Shown here: positions 33,701 through 44,964 of the stretch, one piece after another
Position numbering within the stretch: position 1 is the first letter of the stretch
How the letters are laid out: every line of letters starts with the position of its first letter
Translations under genes and position numbers: made by a program
The notes under the pieces: generated by a model
Databases searched by the model: none
Told to the model about the DNA's origin: nothing
Seen by the model: the letters and a program-made list of their open reading frames with translations, nothing else
Assembly (NCBI RefSeq): GCF_003576645.1
Contig: NC_044929.1
Coordinates: 3,136,184 to 3,200,183 of the forward strand
DNA from: Ipomoea triloba
Taxonomy: Eukaryota; Streptophyta; Magnoliopsida; Solanales; Convolvulaceae
Direction of reading: 5' to 3'
Length of the DNA: 64,000 nt

Positions 33701-34105
33701 GTACCACATGAAGCCATGGAAGATTGCACTGTCAATGGTTACAACATTCAGAAGGGTACACGAATATTGGTTAACATTGCAAAGATCCATCGTGATCCAA
33801 TGGTGTGGGCGGAGCCAGATAAGTTTAAACCTGATAGATATTTAACTAGTCACAAAGATATTGACGTTAGGGGCAATAATTTCGAGTTGATTCCATTTAG
33901 TAGTGGACGGAGGATATGCCCTGGAATTTCTCTAGGGTTACAAACTATGCAATTGACACTAGCTAGTCTATTTCATAGCTTTGATACAAGAAGGTTGTCA
34001 AATGAGCCAATTGACATGACCGAAAGTAGTGGAGTGACTAATGTCAAAGCCACTCCACTACAAGCCCTCCTCATACCACGCTTGGCTTCAAATTTATATG
34101 GTTGA
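30791..34105 (+). CDS. CYP82: Cytochrome P450, CYP82 family, copy 2 (531 aa)
   Basis: Tandem paralogue of the gene at 22608. Exons: 30791-31348, 31760-32173, 33482-34105 (558+414+624 nt, all phase 0). It has the N-terminal anchor, hinge PELPGALPIIGHLHL, ETLR (386-389), a PDRY variant of PERF, and heme loop FSSGRRICPG with Cys470. The I-helix reads GAAETS, so the acidic residue is Glu332 where copy 1 has Asp. The C-helix again has Leu139 in place of Trp (L139xxxR143). In exon 3 I count 24 differences in 207 residues against copy 1, nearly all conservative, and no stop or frameshift, which argues that both genes are under selection. Intron 1 uses the same weak acceptor and holds a different transposon; intron 2 is enlarged by SINE-tail repeats. 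Substrate unknown. Confidence 0.9.
31535..31700. mobile_element. Small long-TIR family element in CYP82 copy 2 intron 1
   Basis: The left end GCAAATTGTACTGTGGACCA and the right end, inverted, CAATCGTTATACTGTGGACC bound about 166 bp. CACAGCT flanks both sides (7 of a possible 9 bp). Internal GTAGTTGTGTTGAA repeats are present. Copy 1 lacks it. Confidence 0.75.
32355..32780 (+). mobile_element. SINE with triplicated 3' tail in CYP82 copy 2 intron 2
   Basis: A tRNA-like head (GTGGTTAAGTGGCATA near 32378; GGTCATGAGATTGAGTC near 32413) leads to a tail CCCTTAGCCATATGGTG, then CCCATTATGGTTGAAC and poly-A. The tail module is repeated three times (about 32526, 32625 and 32708), each copy ending in its own A run. 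It corresponds to the SINE in intron 2 of copy 1. Confidence 0.7.
32929..33120. mobile_element. Long-TIR family remnant in CYP82 copy 2 intron 2
   Basis: GACAAATTATACAATTAACT, CATCTTGCATTGTTG and CAAAATAACATTTAGATGGC match the remnant at 24561 in the paralogue, so it was present before duplication. Confidence 0.6.
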
Positions 34106-36396
34106 ACATCTACATCTATCTACAATCTTAATAACAGCCAATAAAGTTAGGGTTCTAACGGAAAAAAAAATTGTTTGTAGTATTTATTTACTTAAACGAA
34201 TGGTTCATATTATTTTGATTTTAGTAATTTTATATGATTTTCTTTCTTTACCTTCTATTATATTATTTTCTTTCTTTAAATAATTCCGCATTCCGTTAGT
34301 AAAAATTTTAGTAACGGAATATTCCCTTAACTTTTAACTTATCTATTAATTTCTATAAGAAAGGTTTTAGGTTCGAACCCCATCCCAATCAGAGTTGCAT
34401 AATTGTTAAACATATACTACGAATATATTAGAATATATTATTGAAAAGTGAGTACCCCACTCTATTACGCTTATTAAATTAAATAAATTAGTAACTACAA
34501 AAAAAATAATACATATGCATTTATTTAATTTAGAATTTGATGTTAAGAAATTTAAGAAATTTAAGAAATTTTAGTAAAAATAAAATAAACATCAAAAGTA
34601 AGGATGTGTTTGGAAACCCGGAAAATGATTTCTGAAAATCATTTTCCGGATTTCTCATGTTTGCCTACACATGAAAGACCCAGTCAACGGAAAGTAATTT
34701 TTGTTGATTGGAAAAAATCAAGCCAAAATGGTGGAAAATGACTTCCGTCCAAAATGGGCGGAAGTCATTTTCCGCCAATGGTACTGCATCGTCACAGCCT
34801 CACAGGCTTTGGTTTCTTGGCGGAAACCAAAGCAACTGGTTTCAGCAACTGGTTTCCGCGAGGAAACCAGAGGGGGAGGGTTTTGGTTTTGGTTTTTTTT
34901 TTTTAATTATAATTTTATTTACTTAAAAATATTATTTTTATATTATTATAAATATTTTAAATAAAATAATAAATATATATAATTATACAATTCTACTCAT
35001 TTTCCAGAAAATGAACCAAACACACAAAGACAATTTTTCAGAATATATCCAAACACGAAAAATGAACATATTTTTCAGAAAATGACTCATTTTCTAGAAA
35101 ACATTTTCCTGCCTTCCAAACACACCCTAAATAGAATAAACATAATTTCTTATTCTAATTTGTAGCAATAACCAATAATAATTCCAAATATATCCTACTA
35201 CATATAAAGAGAGAGTTATATATGATTATATCCTTATGTGATGTTTGGTTGATATAATGAAAATATGAAATAGAAAGAATATAAGTAGGATTACAGAAGA
35301 AATGAAATAGAAAATACGGAGCAATAAAGAGAATATGAATGTTATTTCATTGTTGATACATGTTGACAAGTGCACCAGTCATAAAGTATTGTATGGAATA
35401 GTGAATTAAGGTATATATTCAGTTTCTTAACGCAATTTAGAGAAAGAGCGTCATGAATGAAGAGTACTTTTACTTAAAGTGAGTAATTGTCATTCTCTTG
35501 AAGGAGCGGTGATAGATATATACTTAAGCTTTCCTCAATCACAAAGTACTAAAACCTCTATAGAAATCTAGCCTTAAGAAAGACCATTTCATGCAAGATA
35601 GAAACCAACTAATAAAAGTAACAAGTAAAGCAAATATCAATTGGAACGGATAACAAATAATGGAAAAGGCTGATCGAGGAGAATAGGAGTTTAGACTAGG
35701 CTCAAGTAATGTGACCATACTGAGAAAAATAATGAGAGTTAAATAACTTGACAATGAATGTCATCAAACGGGAGGAATGCCTTTCTCAAGGTCATACACA
35801 CACGGACATTCTCTTGACTCATGAGTGCCTAAAAGGTATTTCATCAAATATCTTGGATTCTTGACACCCCATATTCCTAATTTGTCAAAGGTGGAGTATG
35901 GCTAATTAAACCTCTTAGGTCTAGATTAGGTAATCACATACCAATTAAAGCTCTATCTTGTTAATTATTAACATCATCGAGTGTTTTAAAAAAAAAACAT
36001 CATCAAGTCAAGTTTCATCGCTCCTATTCAATCAATTCAAAGCCAGATTCATATAAACATGCCTAATCCTCATCCCTATCCTCTTCCTAGGAGACTACAC
36101 ACGTATGATTATTATGGAAGCAAGCATGGATTCAAAGACAAAATAGAATTCCATAACAACAATAAACAATGAATCAAAGTAGCAAAGCAAACAAGTAACA
36201 AATTGCAATGAATTTAAGGAATAAAATTGGAATTGACTTAGCTAATTAGAAGTAGAATTGCAATTGGAAAACAAGAAATAAATCCTCATTCTCTTCTACA
36301 CTCTTATTTCTTCATACACAATGAATAACATAATTGGCCTATTCAAGCAATTCATATCCAAAATTGATTTTCCACACTTTAGGAACTTCAAAACAT
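34106..36396. other. Intergenic, repeat-derived; inverted MITE at 34605-35130
   Basis: 34610-35130 has inverted ends: GATGTGTTTGGAAACCCGGAA and, inverted, GGGTGTGTTTGGAAGGCAGGAA-like, with ATTTTCCGG/CCGGAAAAT motifs and a short GC-richer core. 35390-36300 resembles LTR-type sequence, but no boundary or domain is readable. No host gene is seen. Confidence 0.45.
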
Positions 36397-36478
36397 GCTG
36401 GCTATGGGGTTCAAACCCATGCGCACTTGGGTGCAGAAGATCTTAAGTCTTCCCCATTAACCTCTCGGGCAAACCAGC
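36397..36478 (-). tRNA. tRNA-Leu(UAA)-like gene, T-loop C56 replaced by T
   Basis: On the minus strand the 82 nt fold as a class II tRNA. The acceptor stem GCTGGTT/AGCCAGC is fully paired (one G-T). The D arm is CCC/GGG, the anticodon stem GAAGA/TCTTC with loop CTTAAGA (anticodon TAA), the long variable arm GCAC/GTGC, and the T stem ATGGG/CCCAT. TTTT follows within 5 nt as a pol III terminator. The T loop is TTTGAAC, where TTCGAAC is expected. This hits the conserved C56 and the B box and looks like CpG deamination, so the gene may be silent or a recent pseudogene. Confidence 0.72.
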
Positions 36479-36622
36479 TGATGTTTGCTATTCTCCTATC
36501 CTTCTTTCTTGTAAAGTATGTCCTATAGCCCCATTACAACCTCTTAAGTTCTACGTGATCCTAGCTGTCTAAGTTAATGTATGTGCAATGATTGTGTGTG
36601 AGCTTTGGTGTGTGCAACATAG

Positions 36623-36858
36623 CCAAGTTGAAGGGTTTGAGGTAGAGTGAGCAAGGGAATATATGCTGCTTTCTTGTCTATAGCCAGCAACTCTAGCATC
36701 AATATATGTTTTCCCTTGTCACTTTTGCTGAGTTTATCCTAGAACCAAGTTAAAGCTCTTCCTCTTTTTGCTTGAGCTTGGGCTTCTCCTTGAAGAACTA
36801 GGCCTTGAGAATTTAAATATAATGCTAGTTTGGACTTCTCAGCCGGTTAAAGATTTGG
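36623..36858. repeat. Duplicated block B, downstream of CYP82 copy 2
   Basis: The direct match to block A at 26380-26615. It lies 2518 bp after the stop of copy 2, against 990 bp for block A, so about 1.5 kb was gained here (including the tRNA-like gene region) or lost there. Confidence 0.8.
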
Positions 36859-37010
36859 AGTATCAAAGTTCATAGGCTCCTCTTTGACTTGAGTTTAATT
36901 TGTTGCATTGCCATTTGACATACATCTAGAGGATTGAGTGGAGAGATTTTGCTTCATTTATATAAATTTTAGGCAACAGCAGCAAACTCAATGTTTTGTT
37001 TTCTCATATT

Positions 37011-37322
37011 AGGGTGTTTGGCAAATACTCGTTCGCGGATTTGATTAGCTGATAGCATTAGCTGGTTGTAGAAAAATGTTTGATAAATTAGCTTATAGCT
37101 GATTATTATATTTAAATGACCTTTTAAGGATATAATTTATATTCTCAAAAAGTTGTTTTGAGCAGCATTTTGAATTTTAATGTTTTAGAGCAGTAATCTA
37201 TTACAAAAAGTTGATTAACAAGACGCTCATATTGACTCTTTAACCAAGTCAAATCAAACAACTAATAATGGTTAAACAAGCTAAAATTGACTGATAAGCT
37301 AGCTATGCTACCAAATAGGGCC
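37011..37322. mobile_element. MITE with AGGGTGTTTGG ends
   Basis: The left end is AGGGTGTTTGGCAAATAC and the right end CTACCAAATAGGGCC. The interior carries GCTGATTA/TAGCTGAT motifs like the elements at 12918 and 26627. Confidence 0.55.
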
Positions 37323-40290
37323 ATTGTCTATGGGCTATGGCACCCCGTATATCTCCCATTGACAGAGAAAACTTTGCATAAAACTCAAGGACTATCTTGT
37401 TAAAGAAACTAAGTGCAACTCAGCAAAGATGCTGATCACATTGAGTTTTTTCCATGATTGCTACTACTAAGCTCTCCCCATAACTAGTTTGTTGGTGAAG
37501 AAGATTGCAGACATTGAGTTTCCATGGTTGGAGATTTGTCCCAATGCAACTCTATTATGGTTTTCATGCTCATCATCTTGGGACATATGCCTAGCTCGCT
37601 ACTTCCATCTCCTTCTAGTAAGGATTGCCATCATCATCATCATCATCATTATGAGGTTGTTGAATTGAAGGTCTTCATACTCTAATGGAGCTTTTCCCTT
37701 TAAGACCTCAGCCTTTTGTTCTTTGATTAATTGGATGGTCCATATATGGGAGTAAATTTGAATGGTTATATGCTTTGTGCTTAAATTGTTTCAATCCATT
37801 TCATATCAATAATCTTTGGGGAGACTTAATTATAAGCAACATGATGACTAATTTGCTCTATCCTTATGCGCTTGGTAAAAAGAAATTTCATATGACATAG
37901 TTTTGAATTGTTAAATCTTATGATCATCATGCTTAAGGGAGGAAAAATATTTCAATTGGCCTGGTGAAATGAATACTAGTAGTGAAGACACTCATAGTGA
38001 TGAACTGATGATAGTAGAAAAGAAACAGAAATTAAAACAATAAAATCGATTTAAAAATAGTAGGATAGATAGGTGTGTAAATAGTATGAGTAGATAGATA
38101 ATTAATTAAGTGAAGTTAAATTTTGAGAATAATCACAATGATGAATATAGATAATGTTTTGTATAGTTTTGTACTTTGAAACTTTTAGAAAACAAGAAAA
38201 AAAAAGTTTTTAAACGAAAAATAGTTTTTAAAAAATTTGTACTTTTCACTTTTTAAAAATGAAAAAAAAAAAGTTAGTAAACGCACTCTGAAATTATAAA
38301 CAAAATAAAGTATTTAAATATTAAGCCAAGTGGTTGACAAATCACTTTCAAAAGAGGAATAAAAAAAATAAAAAATAAAAAAAAAGAAGAAGAAAAAAGA
38401 GTGACGTGAAGCATAAAAGGGCCACATGGCGATCAGTTTCCTAAGCTGAACGCACCAGAAACATGAAGGCATGTGGAGAAGAAGATTCAGCCATCCACTT
38501 TCTTTAATTTTCTTTTTCTTTTTACCAAAAAAAATATTGTTTAATTAAAATAATTCTATTTATTTGTTATTATTATTATTATTATTATTATCCAATAAAG
38601 ACATTTCTTTTCAGAAAATAAAAACAAATATTATATAATTTAAAAAATAAAATAAATCCAAGGAGTGTAAGGAGGAGCAGAACATGGCTTCATCTTCCAA
38701 CTAATAAAGTCATGTGATGCTGCGATACTGCCTTGTCTTGGGTTATATAAAATTGGTACTTGGGTGGTCCCACACCACTCTCCCCATCAGGTTGGTCGGT
38801 CCCACCATTCAGTTGTGTTCCGATGGAAATTTTTATGTAGATACTCCAATCATTATAATATATCATCTTGTAAAGTGAATTACTAGTATAATGTATATTT
38901 TAATATAATGAATGTACATTATTTATATATTAAATATTCATTATTTGAGTATTAGAGGTTTATGATTTATTATATTATCAAATAATGAACTTTTAGTACA
39001 CAAGTACTGTATCTTCGCTACACTAAAAATTTATTATGTCAATAATCTATCATATAATTTACCTAGATATTCCTCCCCTAGATACACTACTCCAATACTT
39101 ATATTTTACTGCTATTTTTATTCTACTTTTAGTTTTTTTTTTTCTTCTTTTAAAATCTTTTCCTCTTTACTTTCCAAATTTTATACAATTATTTGCAACT
39201 CGATTTGTTTGAAATCGTTTGCAAAGTGTTTGTGTGTGTATTTGAATCATGTCAAAATATATATGTAATGTAAAAACATGAGAGAGAGAGAGTCATATAG
39301 TTTTTCGATGGGTGGTGTAATCCATGTAAATTCACACTCTTCTTTTTAAGGGGAATTTCAATGTATATTTGTTATACAATAACAAGTGAGTAGGGCTGGA
39401 TTTGAAGGTGTGCAAAATGCCCAATAGCACATGACTTCAATTTTTAGAGGGCTTAATATTTATTTTGACCTAGCTACTTAAGAAATAAAAAAAATTACAA
39501 TTAATCCTAAAATTCATTAGTTTTTTCCCAAATCACTTCTCTCTCTTAATAGTTAGGACCTAATTAATAGAGCATGGCAAAATCGTTATATTTTCCCAAC
39601 GGAACAAATGATGTCTCAAGCCCTAAATCTACCTAGATAACTTGAAACATGTACTATTCATCACAATACGGTAATACTGCTTGAGAAATTGATTCTTCCC
39701 ACTAATAGATTGTTCTACTTGATTACATTCCAAACGATAGCAGCAGCCCAGCAAGTAGCCACTAGCCACAGTTTCAATATTTTAAAAAAAAATTGTTTGT
39801 TTGGACTTTGGAGATAGTAGGATTCTTATAGTTTTTTTTTTTTTTTAGTGGTGTTGTTACTATGAAGTGCCAATTTGCCAAGACAATGAAGACATCAGGC
39901 TGTTTCAATCTTTTTTTTTTTTTTGCACTTTAATTTTACATGTGTTTACTCCCTGTTGGAGTATTGTTGTTTGGTTTCAATTGCATATTTTCATATTAGG
40001 GTTCCGACAAGACAATGAAGACATCAAATTTCTTCTTTATATTGGAAAATAATATATAAATAAAAATAATATATTTTACAACATTGGTTTTAAAGATTAT
40101 ATTGCGATTATACTTTTGGTAGTGCCTCATTTATTTACAAGAACGGAACCACAAAAATTCTAAAACCATCATGTTCTTTTACGAAACTTGATCACAAAGT
40201 CATTCCATTACTCAACTACGATCAAGCAGTTCTAAATGCATCAGCATTACAGAAAATTATAAAAATATCTGGACGAACCAGATATGTCCG
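37323..40290. other. Intergenic; possible eroded coding segment and simple repeats
   Basis: At 37350-37720 the minus strand keeps stretches of protein-like sequence (for example HMSQDDEHENHNRVALGQIS) but with stops and a met-run created by a CAT trinucleotide repeat (37630-37650). I do not recognise it. An ATT repeat lies at 38565-38592. The rest is AT-rich without genes. Confidence 0.35.
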
Positions 40291-40297
40291 GCTATCC

Positions 40298-40962
40298 GTT
40301 GTTATGCCGTGGACCCAGGTCCACCTTGCAATGTGGACCTGGGTCCAATACGACGCCGTTTCACAATTTTTTTTTTTATTTTTTTAAATAAAAAAAATTA
40401 ACGGCGTTAACGGCTCTTCATCGCAATAGAACACAAACTCTATATTCACAGACCCTATACTCCATATTCACAATTTGAAAACTCCACATTCACACATTAC
40501 AGGGCTATATGTTTAGTAACTATAATATCACTGTTATGCATTCACACATTCAAAACTCTATATTCACAGGTCCTATACTCCATGTTCACAACTTGGGAAC
40601 TCCACATTCACACATTATAGGGCTACAAGTTGCTAGAACTCTGTTAACTCTACTACATATTCACACATTCATAACTCTACATTCACGAATTCTATACTCC
40701 ATATTCACAATTTGAAACCTCCACATTCACACATTTTAGGGTTGCTAAAACTCTGTTAACTCTACTACAGATTCACACATTCATAACTCTACATTCACAA
40801 ATTCTATACTCCATATCCACAATTTGAAACCTCCACATTCACACATTTCAGGGTTATATGTTTGATAATTTTTATTTTTTTTAGAAAAAAAAAAGAGTGA
40901 AACGGCGTCGTATTGGACCCAGGTCCACCTTGCAAGGTGGACTGGGTCCACGGCATAATTTG
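40298..40962. mobile_element. Long-TIR element with a roughly 118-bp internal satellite
   Basis: Inverted ends of about 65 bp: GTTATGCCGTGGACCCAGGT at the left and, inverted, GCAAATTATGCCGTGGACCC at the right, both running to ATACGACGCCGTTTCAC. Each TIR folds on itself (GGTCCACCTTGCAAGGTGGA). Four interior units start near 40437, 40555, 40674 and 40787 with ACTCTAYATTCACA. I see no clean 9-bp duplication, so the boundaries may be off by a few bases. Confidence 0.8.
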
Positions 40963-43831
40963 CGACATCCACCTGAGAAGGCTATCGCGCCAAATCTACG
41001 CTCAATAAGTCTCTGTGTGTGTGAAAATTGCAATTTTAATTAGGCAAAATGTATATTGAATTATCAATTAAGTAAAAGGTTAATAGGATAATGGCCGAAC
41101 CCTTAAAATCAACAACAAAATTCTGGCAGCATATGTTGATGGCCAATCTTGTATCAGGGACACCTTGTTGGATACGAATAATTTTCATTTTCATTCATGG
41201 GTCCTAATTCCTATGTCCGTTACGACTTTTAACAAAATCCAAAACACGAAACACTCCAAATATATATAAAGGAATTCAGAATTAAAGGTTTAGAATGGTT
41301 TTCAAATTCCATTTTCATACGTATGGACCTCTTATATCCAATAATTAATCAAATTAGGTTTCAAATTAATAACTAATATGTAGTCAAACTACAACTAGAT
41401 TTTATATGAAGGAGCTCTCTAATGTCTTTTATCCATTTAAGAAATTTGGAATTCACAACTTTATTGGAAGACATGTTTTGTAGGATCAAAACTTTATCTG
41501 GTTTCATTACACTTGTGTAGCAAAACTCGACTCTTCGAGCTACAACCCAACAATCACTCAGCACCTGTTGGCTCTGATATCAATTGTAAAATCAAACACT
41601 TATCACTAAGTTGGGATCAAAATGTATAGCTAGTAACAAATGCATTCATAACTTTATTTCCTTATATTTGCGTAGCGGTTAGTGCTGCAATCCGATCTTG
41701 CTGAACTCGCCTCTCCGAGCCACAGTCGAAGAGTTTTACTTGACTGGCTAGATAGTATAAGCCAAGTGTTTATAAAAAAATGGAGTCTAAGATCCGTCCC
41801 GTCTCACAGATTGAGACTCGTGAAACGGATCCACACAATTCTTACCCTTAAAAAAAATCAGTCTAAGAAGATTACGGTAGAAAGCATTAGGCGTAAATTG
41901 AGGGTGGTGATGGAGACATGTAACCTCCACCTTGAATTTTAATGGCAATGGTGCACATCAATTGTCACTTTGAGTAATGCAACCTCTTCAATAAAACTTT
42001 ACCTTGCTTGGGCTATTGGGTTTACTTGTGGTATGGGACATGGGTTTTCATTCTTTTGTATTTCCCCCAACTTTTACTAAGTTTTTTGCTCATTTTGAGG
42101 TTGCCAATTATTCTATTCATTCACGTGAAGGTAACTTTCCAATCAGCCGCAATTAAGCTAAGAATGTAATCTTAAAAATAAATATTAAAAATCAATCATT
42201 GAATTTATACGAAAAGGTTTGTGTCCACAGTTTATTTAATTAAGTGTAGGGAAGAGTGAAGAGGATGTATATATAAAATTTTCACTATAAGAGGCTGCTT
42301 AGTTGACATTATATGTTTAAGGGTCTCATGTCATAGAAAGAAATGCTATATATATCATTCTTTGGTTTGGGAGAGTATAAAATTATTAAGAGGTCAGGTA
42401 GTATCATGAGAGTCTTAAAATTGATTTTATAGTTCATTTCACCCACACTTAGTATCCCATTTATCTAAATTTCAAGTCAGCTAAGATCACAAAGCGCGTG
42501 ACAGGATAATTGGACAAAGCATCGGACCCAATCCGACGCTCTTGGTTTAACCCGTCAGAGCAGTGAAGGCAATCAAATAAGTAACGGTCAGAGTCAAAAG
42601 AGTAGAACAATACACTTAAAAGCAGATCAAGGAGCACATGCATTTATTATGAGCACCACCTAATTAAATAGCAGGAGTTATATGGAGGATCAACACACTT
42701 ATGGAGGAGAGCGCCTTAATTACTATAGAACAGAACCATTATTGAGAGGAGCCATTGTAGTTATTAGGTAGCCTTGTAATCATTAGTTATTATCTCTTAT
42801 AAAGTCTGATCCCATGTAGCAAGAGGGGGGACGCACTCTGAGATCTTGTACTCATACTCTTAGCAATACAAACTATTCTATTTGTCTCTATTTACTTATA
42901 CTCAAATATATCATTTGGTAACATATTTACTTTCAACGAATTTACTCAGTGCACACTCTCGAGTAGTGCCCTCTGAGATCTTGTACTCATACTCAAAACT
43001 CATCCAAAGAATTTAGCCAATTCCCATCCACAAAGACAATTCATTCATCACCCACTACCTTGAGTGAACAAATTGAGTGCGGCTTCCCTATCCCCATGGC
43101 CTCTCCTCCATGCACAAGCACAAGCACTTGTTCTTGACAGTTGCACTGTGAAAGCAATTGATCTTTGTTTCCTCCAAATTATTGATCAATGGTTTAGTCA
43201 GTTGTCAATTAACATGGATAGTGATTTGATAAAACCAATTTTGCTCATGTTTGTAGGCTAGGGAACTAGATTAGATACAAGTCACACCAACAACAATATA
43301 TGTATAGTGGTATATAGGCAGTAGAAATAGATGGGAGCTAAAGCATATATATAGAACACACTTTTCTTGAGGCAAGTAGAATCTAAGATAGTTGTTTAAT
43401 TTGTTACTTATGATAAAAATTATAATACGCATTACAGAAAATTTAATACCAATTTGAAATGAATAAATTGTTACTTATAATAGATATACTGTAATATTTA
43501 TATGTGAAATTGTGAAACTATTTAAGATAAAATGATTGTTAGTAATGATAAATATTGTAATGCTTAGAACTGAAATTGTGATAATTACACATCCAATTAT
43601 CTAAAAATTGATCATCTCACAGATAAAGATTTATGAGATTGTCTCACACACGTTTCTGCCTTATTAAAATTAATTGAATTTAAAAAAAAATGAAATGGAG
43701 TAGAGAAAAAGGTGCAGGCAGGATAGGAAAGAGAGAGGAAGGAGAGGGAAGGAAAGGACATGTCTAAAGCTGTGGCATTCAAAAAGTTGATTTTGTGGTA
43801 GAAGAGAGGGTGGGGTAGCTAATATGTATTC
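40963..43831. other. Intergenic with TRIM-like and LTR-like remnants
   Basis: No host gene. Besides the TRIM-like copy listed separately, 42470-42900 reads like the end of a plant LTR (GACAGGATAATTGGACAAAG, a TATAAAG-type promoter near 42797, then a terminal region), without readable partners. Confidence 0.4.
41515..41755 (-). mobile_element. TRIM-like retrotransposon copy
   Basis: A truncated LTR end (CTCGACTCTTCGAGC to CCCAACAA) is followed by about 30 bp and then GGCTCTGATATCA, the complement of a tRNA-iMet primer-binding site. A second LTR starts TGTAAAATCAAACACTTATC at 41585. The layout is the same at 54000. Confidence 0.65.
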
Positions 43832-43987
43832 CAATAGTTATACTAGGTGTCCGGGTCTACTTCGCAAACTGGACCCGTCATAAATTATGAATATTTAGTT
43901 TTGAACATTCAGTATATAAATTGTGAACATTTATGTAAACTATGTATGTTACACCGAATTCAACTTGGGTCCACCGAATAATTTGCC
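43832..43987. mobile_element. Miniature long-TIR family element, 156 bp, TSD tatgtattc
   Basis: Perfect 9-bp duplications TATGTATTC (43823-43831 and 43988-43996). The ends CAATAGTTATAC and GGAATAATTTGCC match the family termini at 8159 and 29945. The interior has a GAACATT/AATGTTC pattern. Confidence 0.85.
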
Positions 43988-43996
43988 TATGTATTC

Positions 43997-44964
43997 TTCC
44001 GGATCCGGAGCTATACTACGAGAAATTTTGCTTGCTTAATTGATATGTTTCACTTTCATTCTATTCCGCGTGTCAGTCACTTAGTTGAATAGTAATAGGA
44101 GAGTCTCATTTTTTTTTTTTCAATTTTCAAATTTATGGTGTGGTGAACAGTCACTTTATAACATGTTTTGCAAAATTTCCTTGCTTGGGTATCACGAGTT
44201 CATATTTCCATAAATTTGAGTGGATAATTAGTTCATATTTGAGAAATATATATAGTTTCATTCCTAAGTCCTCACACTTAATTTGTCCCACTCCCCATCT
44301 TAACCCAACCCAAAGTAATTTATGGGTGAAGGATCAGATGGCTAAACTCAATATCCCGCCATCAAAATATAGTACTGATCGATTGCTACACATTTATAAT
44401 AAAAGAAAGTTACGCATTCGCTATTAGTCGCCATCAAAATATAGTACTGATTGCTATACATCTATAATAAAATAAAGTTACGCATTCGCTATTAGTTATA
44501 GTTTATTGCGTAATGATAAGCGTTTGATCATTACAATTGACATTTAAGAAAAAAAAGTAGTAATGTTCACTTTCCTAATTAAAAACTACTAACATTTTAC
44601 TTTCACAATTTACCTTTCACAGCAAGTTTGGTTCACAATGAATTTTATGGAAATAGATCGAAATACTATTCCATAAGGAATGAAATAGGCAAAGAATATA
44701 ACATGAATTGTATTCTATTGTTTGGTTCGTTGAAGGAATAGTTCATTCCCGAAAATAAAAGGCATTAACAAACAACGTAATAGAGTTGCTCTCAGAAATG
44801 TCATTCCATTGCAGACCTATTCTGCGAATCAAACATATTATTCTTTTAAATTTTTTAATGTGAATCACAATTCAATCACTAGGATATATAAATTTAAAAA
44901 TAGTATTATATTTTATGTATATTCTTAAATATTGATTATCTCTTACAAATTGGGAAGGAGTAAT
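43997..44964. other. AT-rich intergenic
   Basis: No gene. A short direct repeat (CCATCAAAATATAGTACTGA with AAGTTACGCATTCGCTATTAG) occurs at about 44360-44425 and 44431-44495. Confidence 0.5.

Noticed and set aside
40509..40715. Repetitive His/Leu/Thr protein in the 40298 element
   Set aside because: It is the translation of the internal satellite, with no conserved frame across units.
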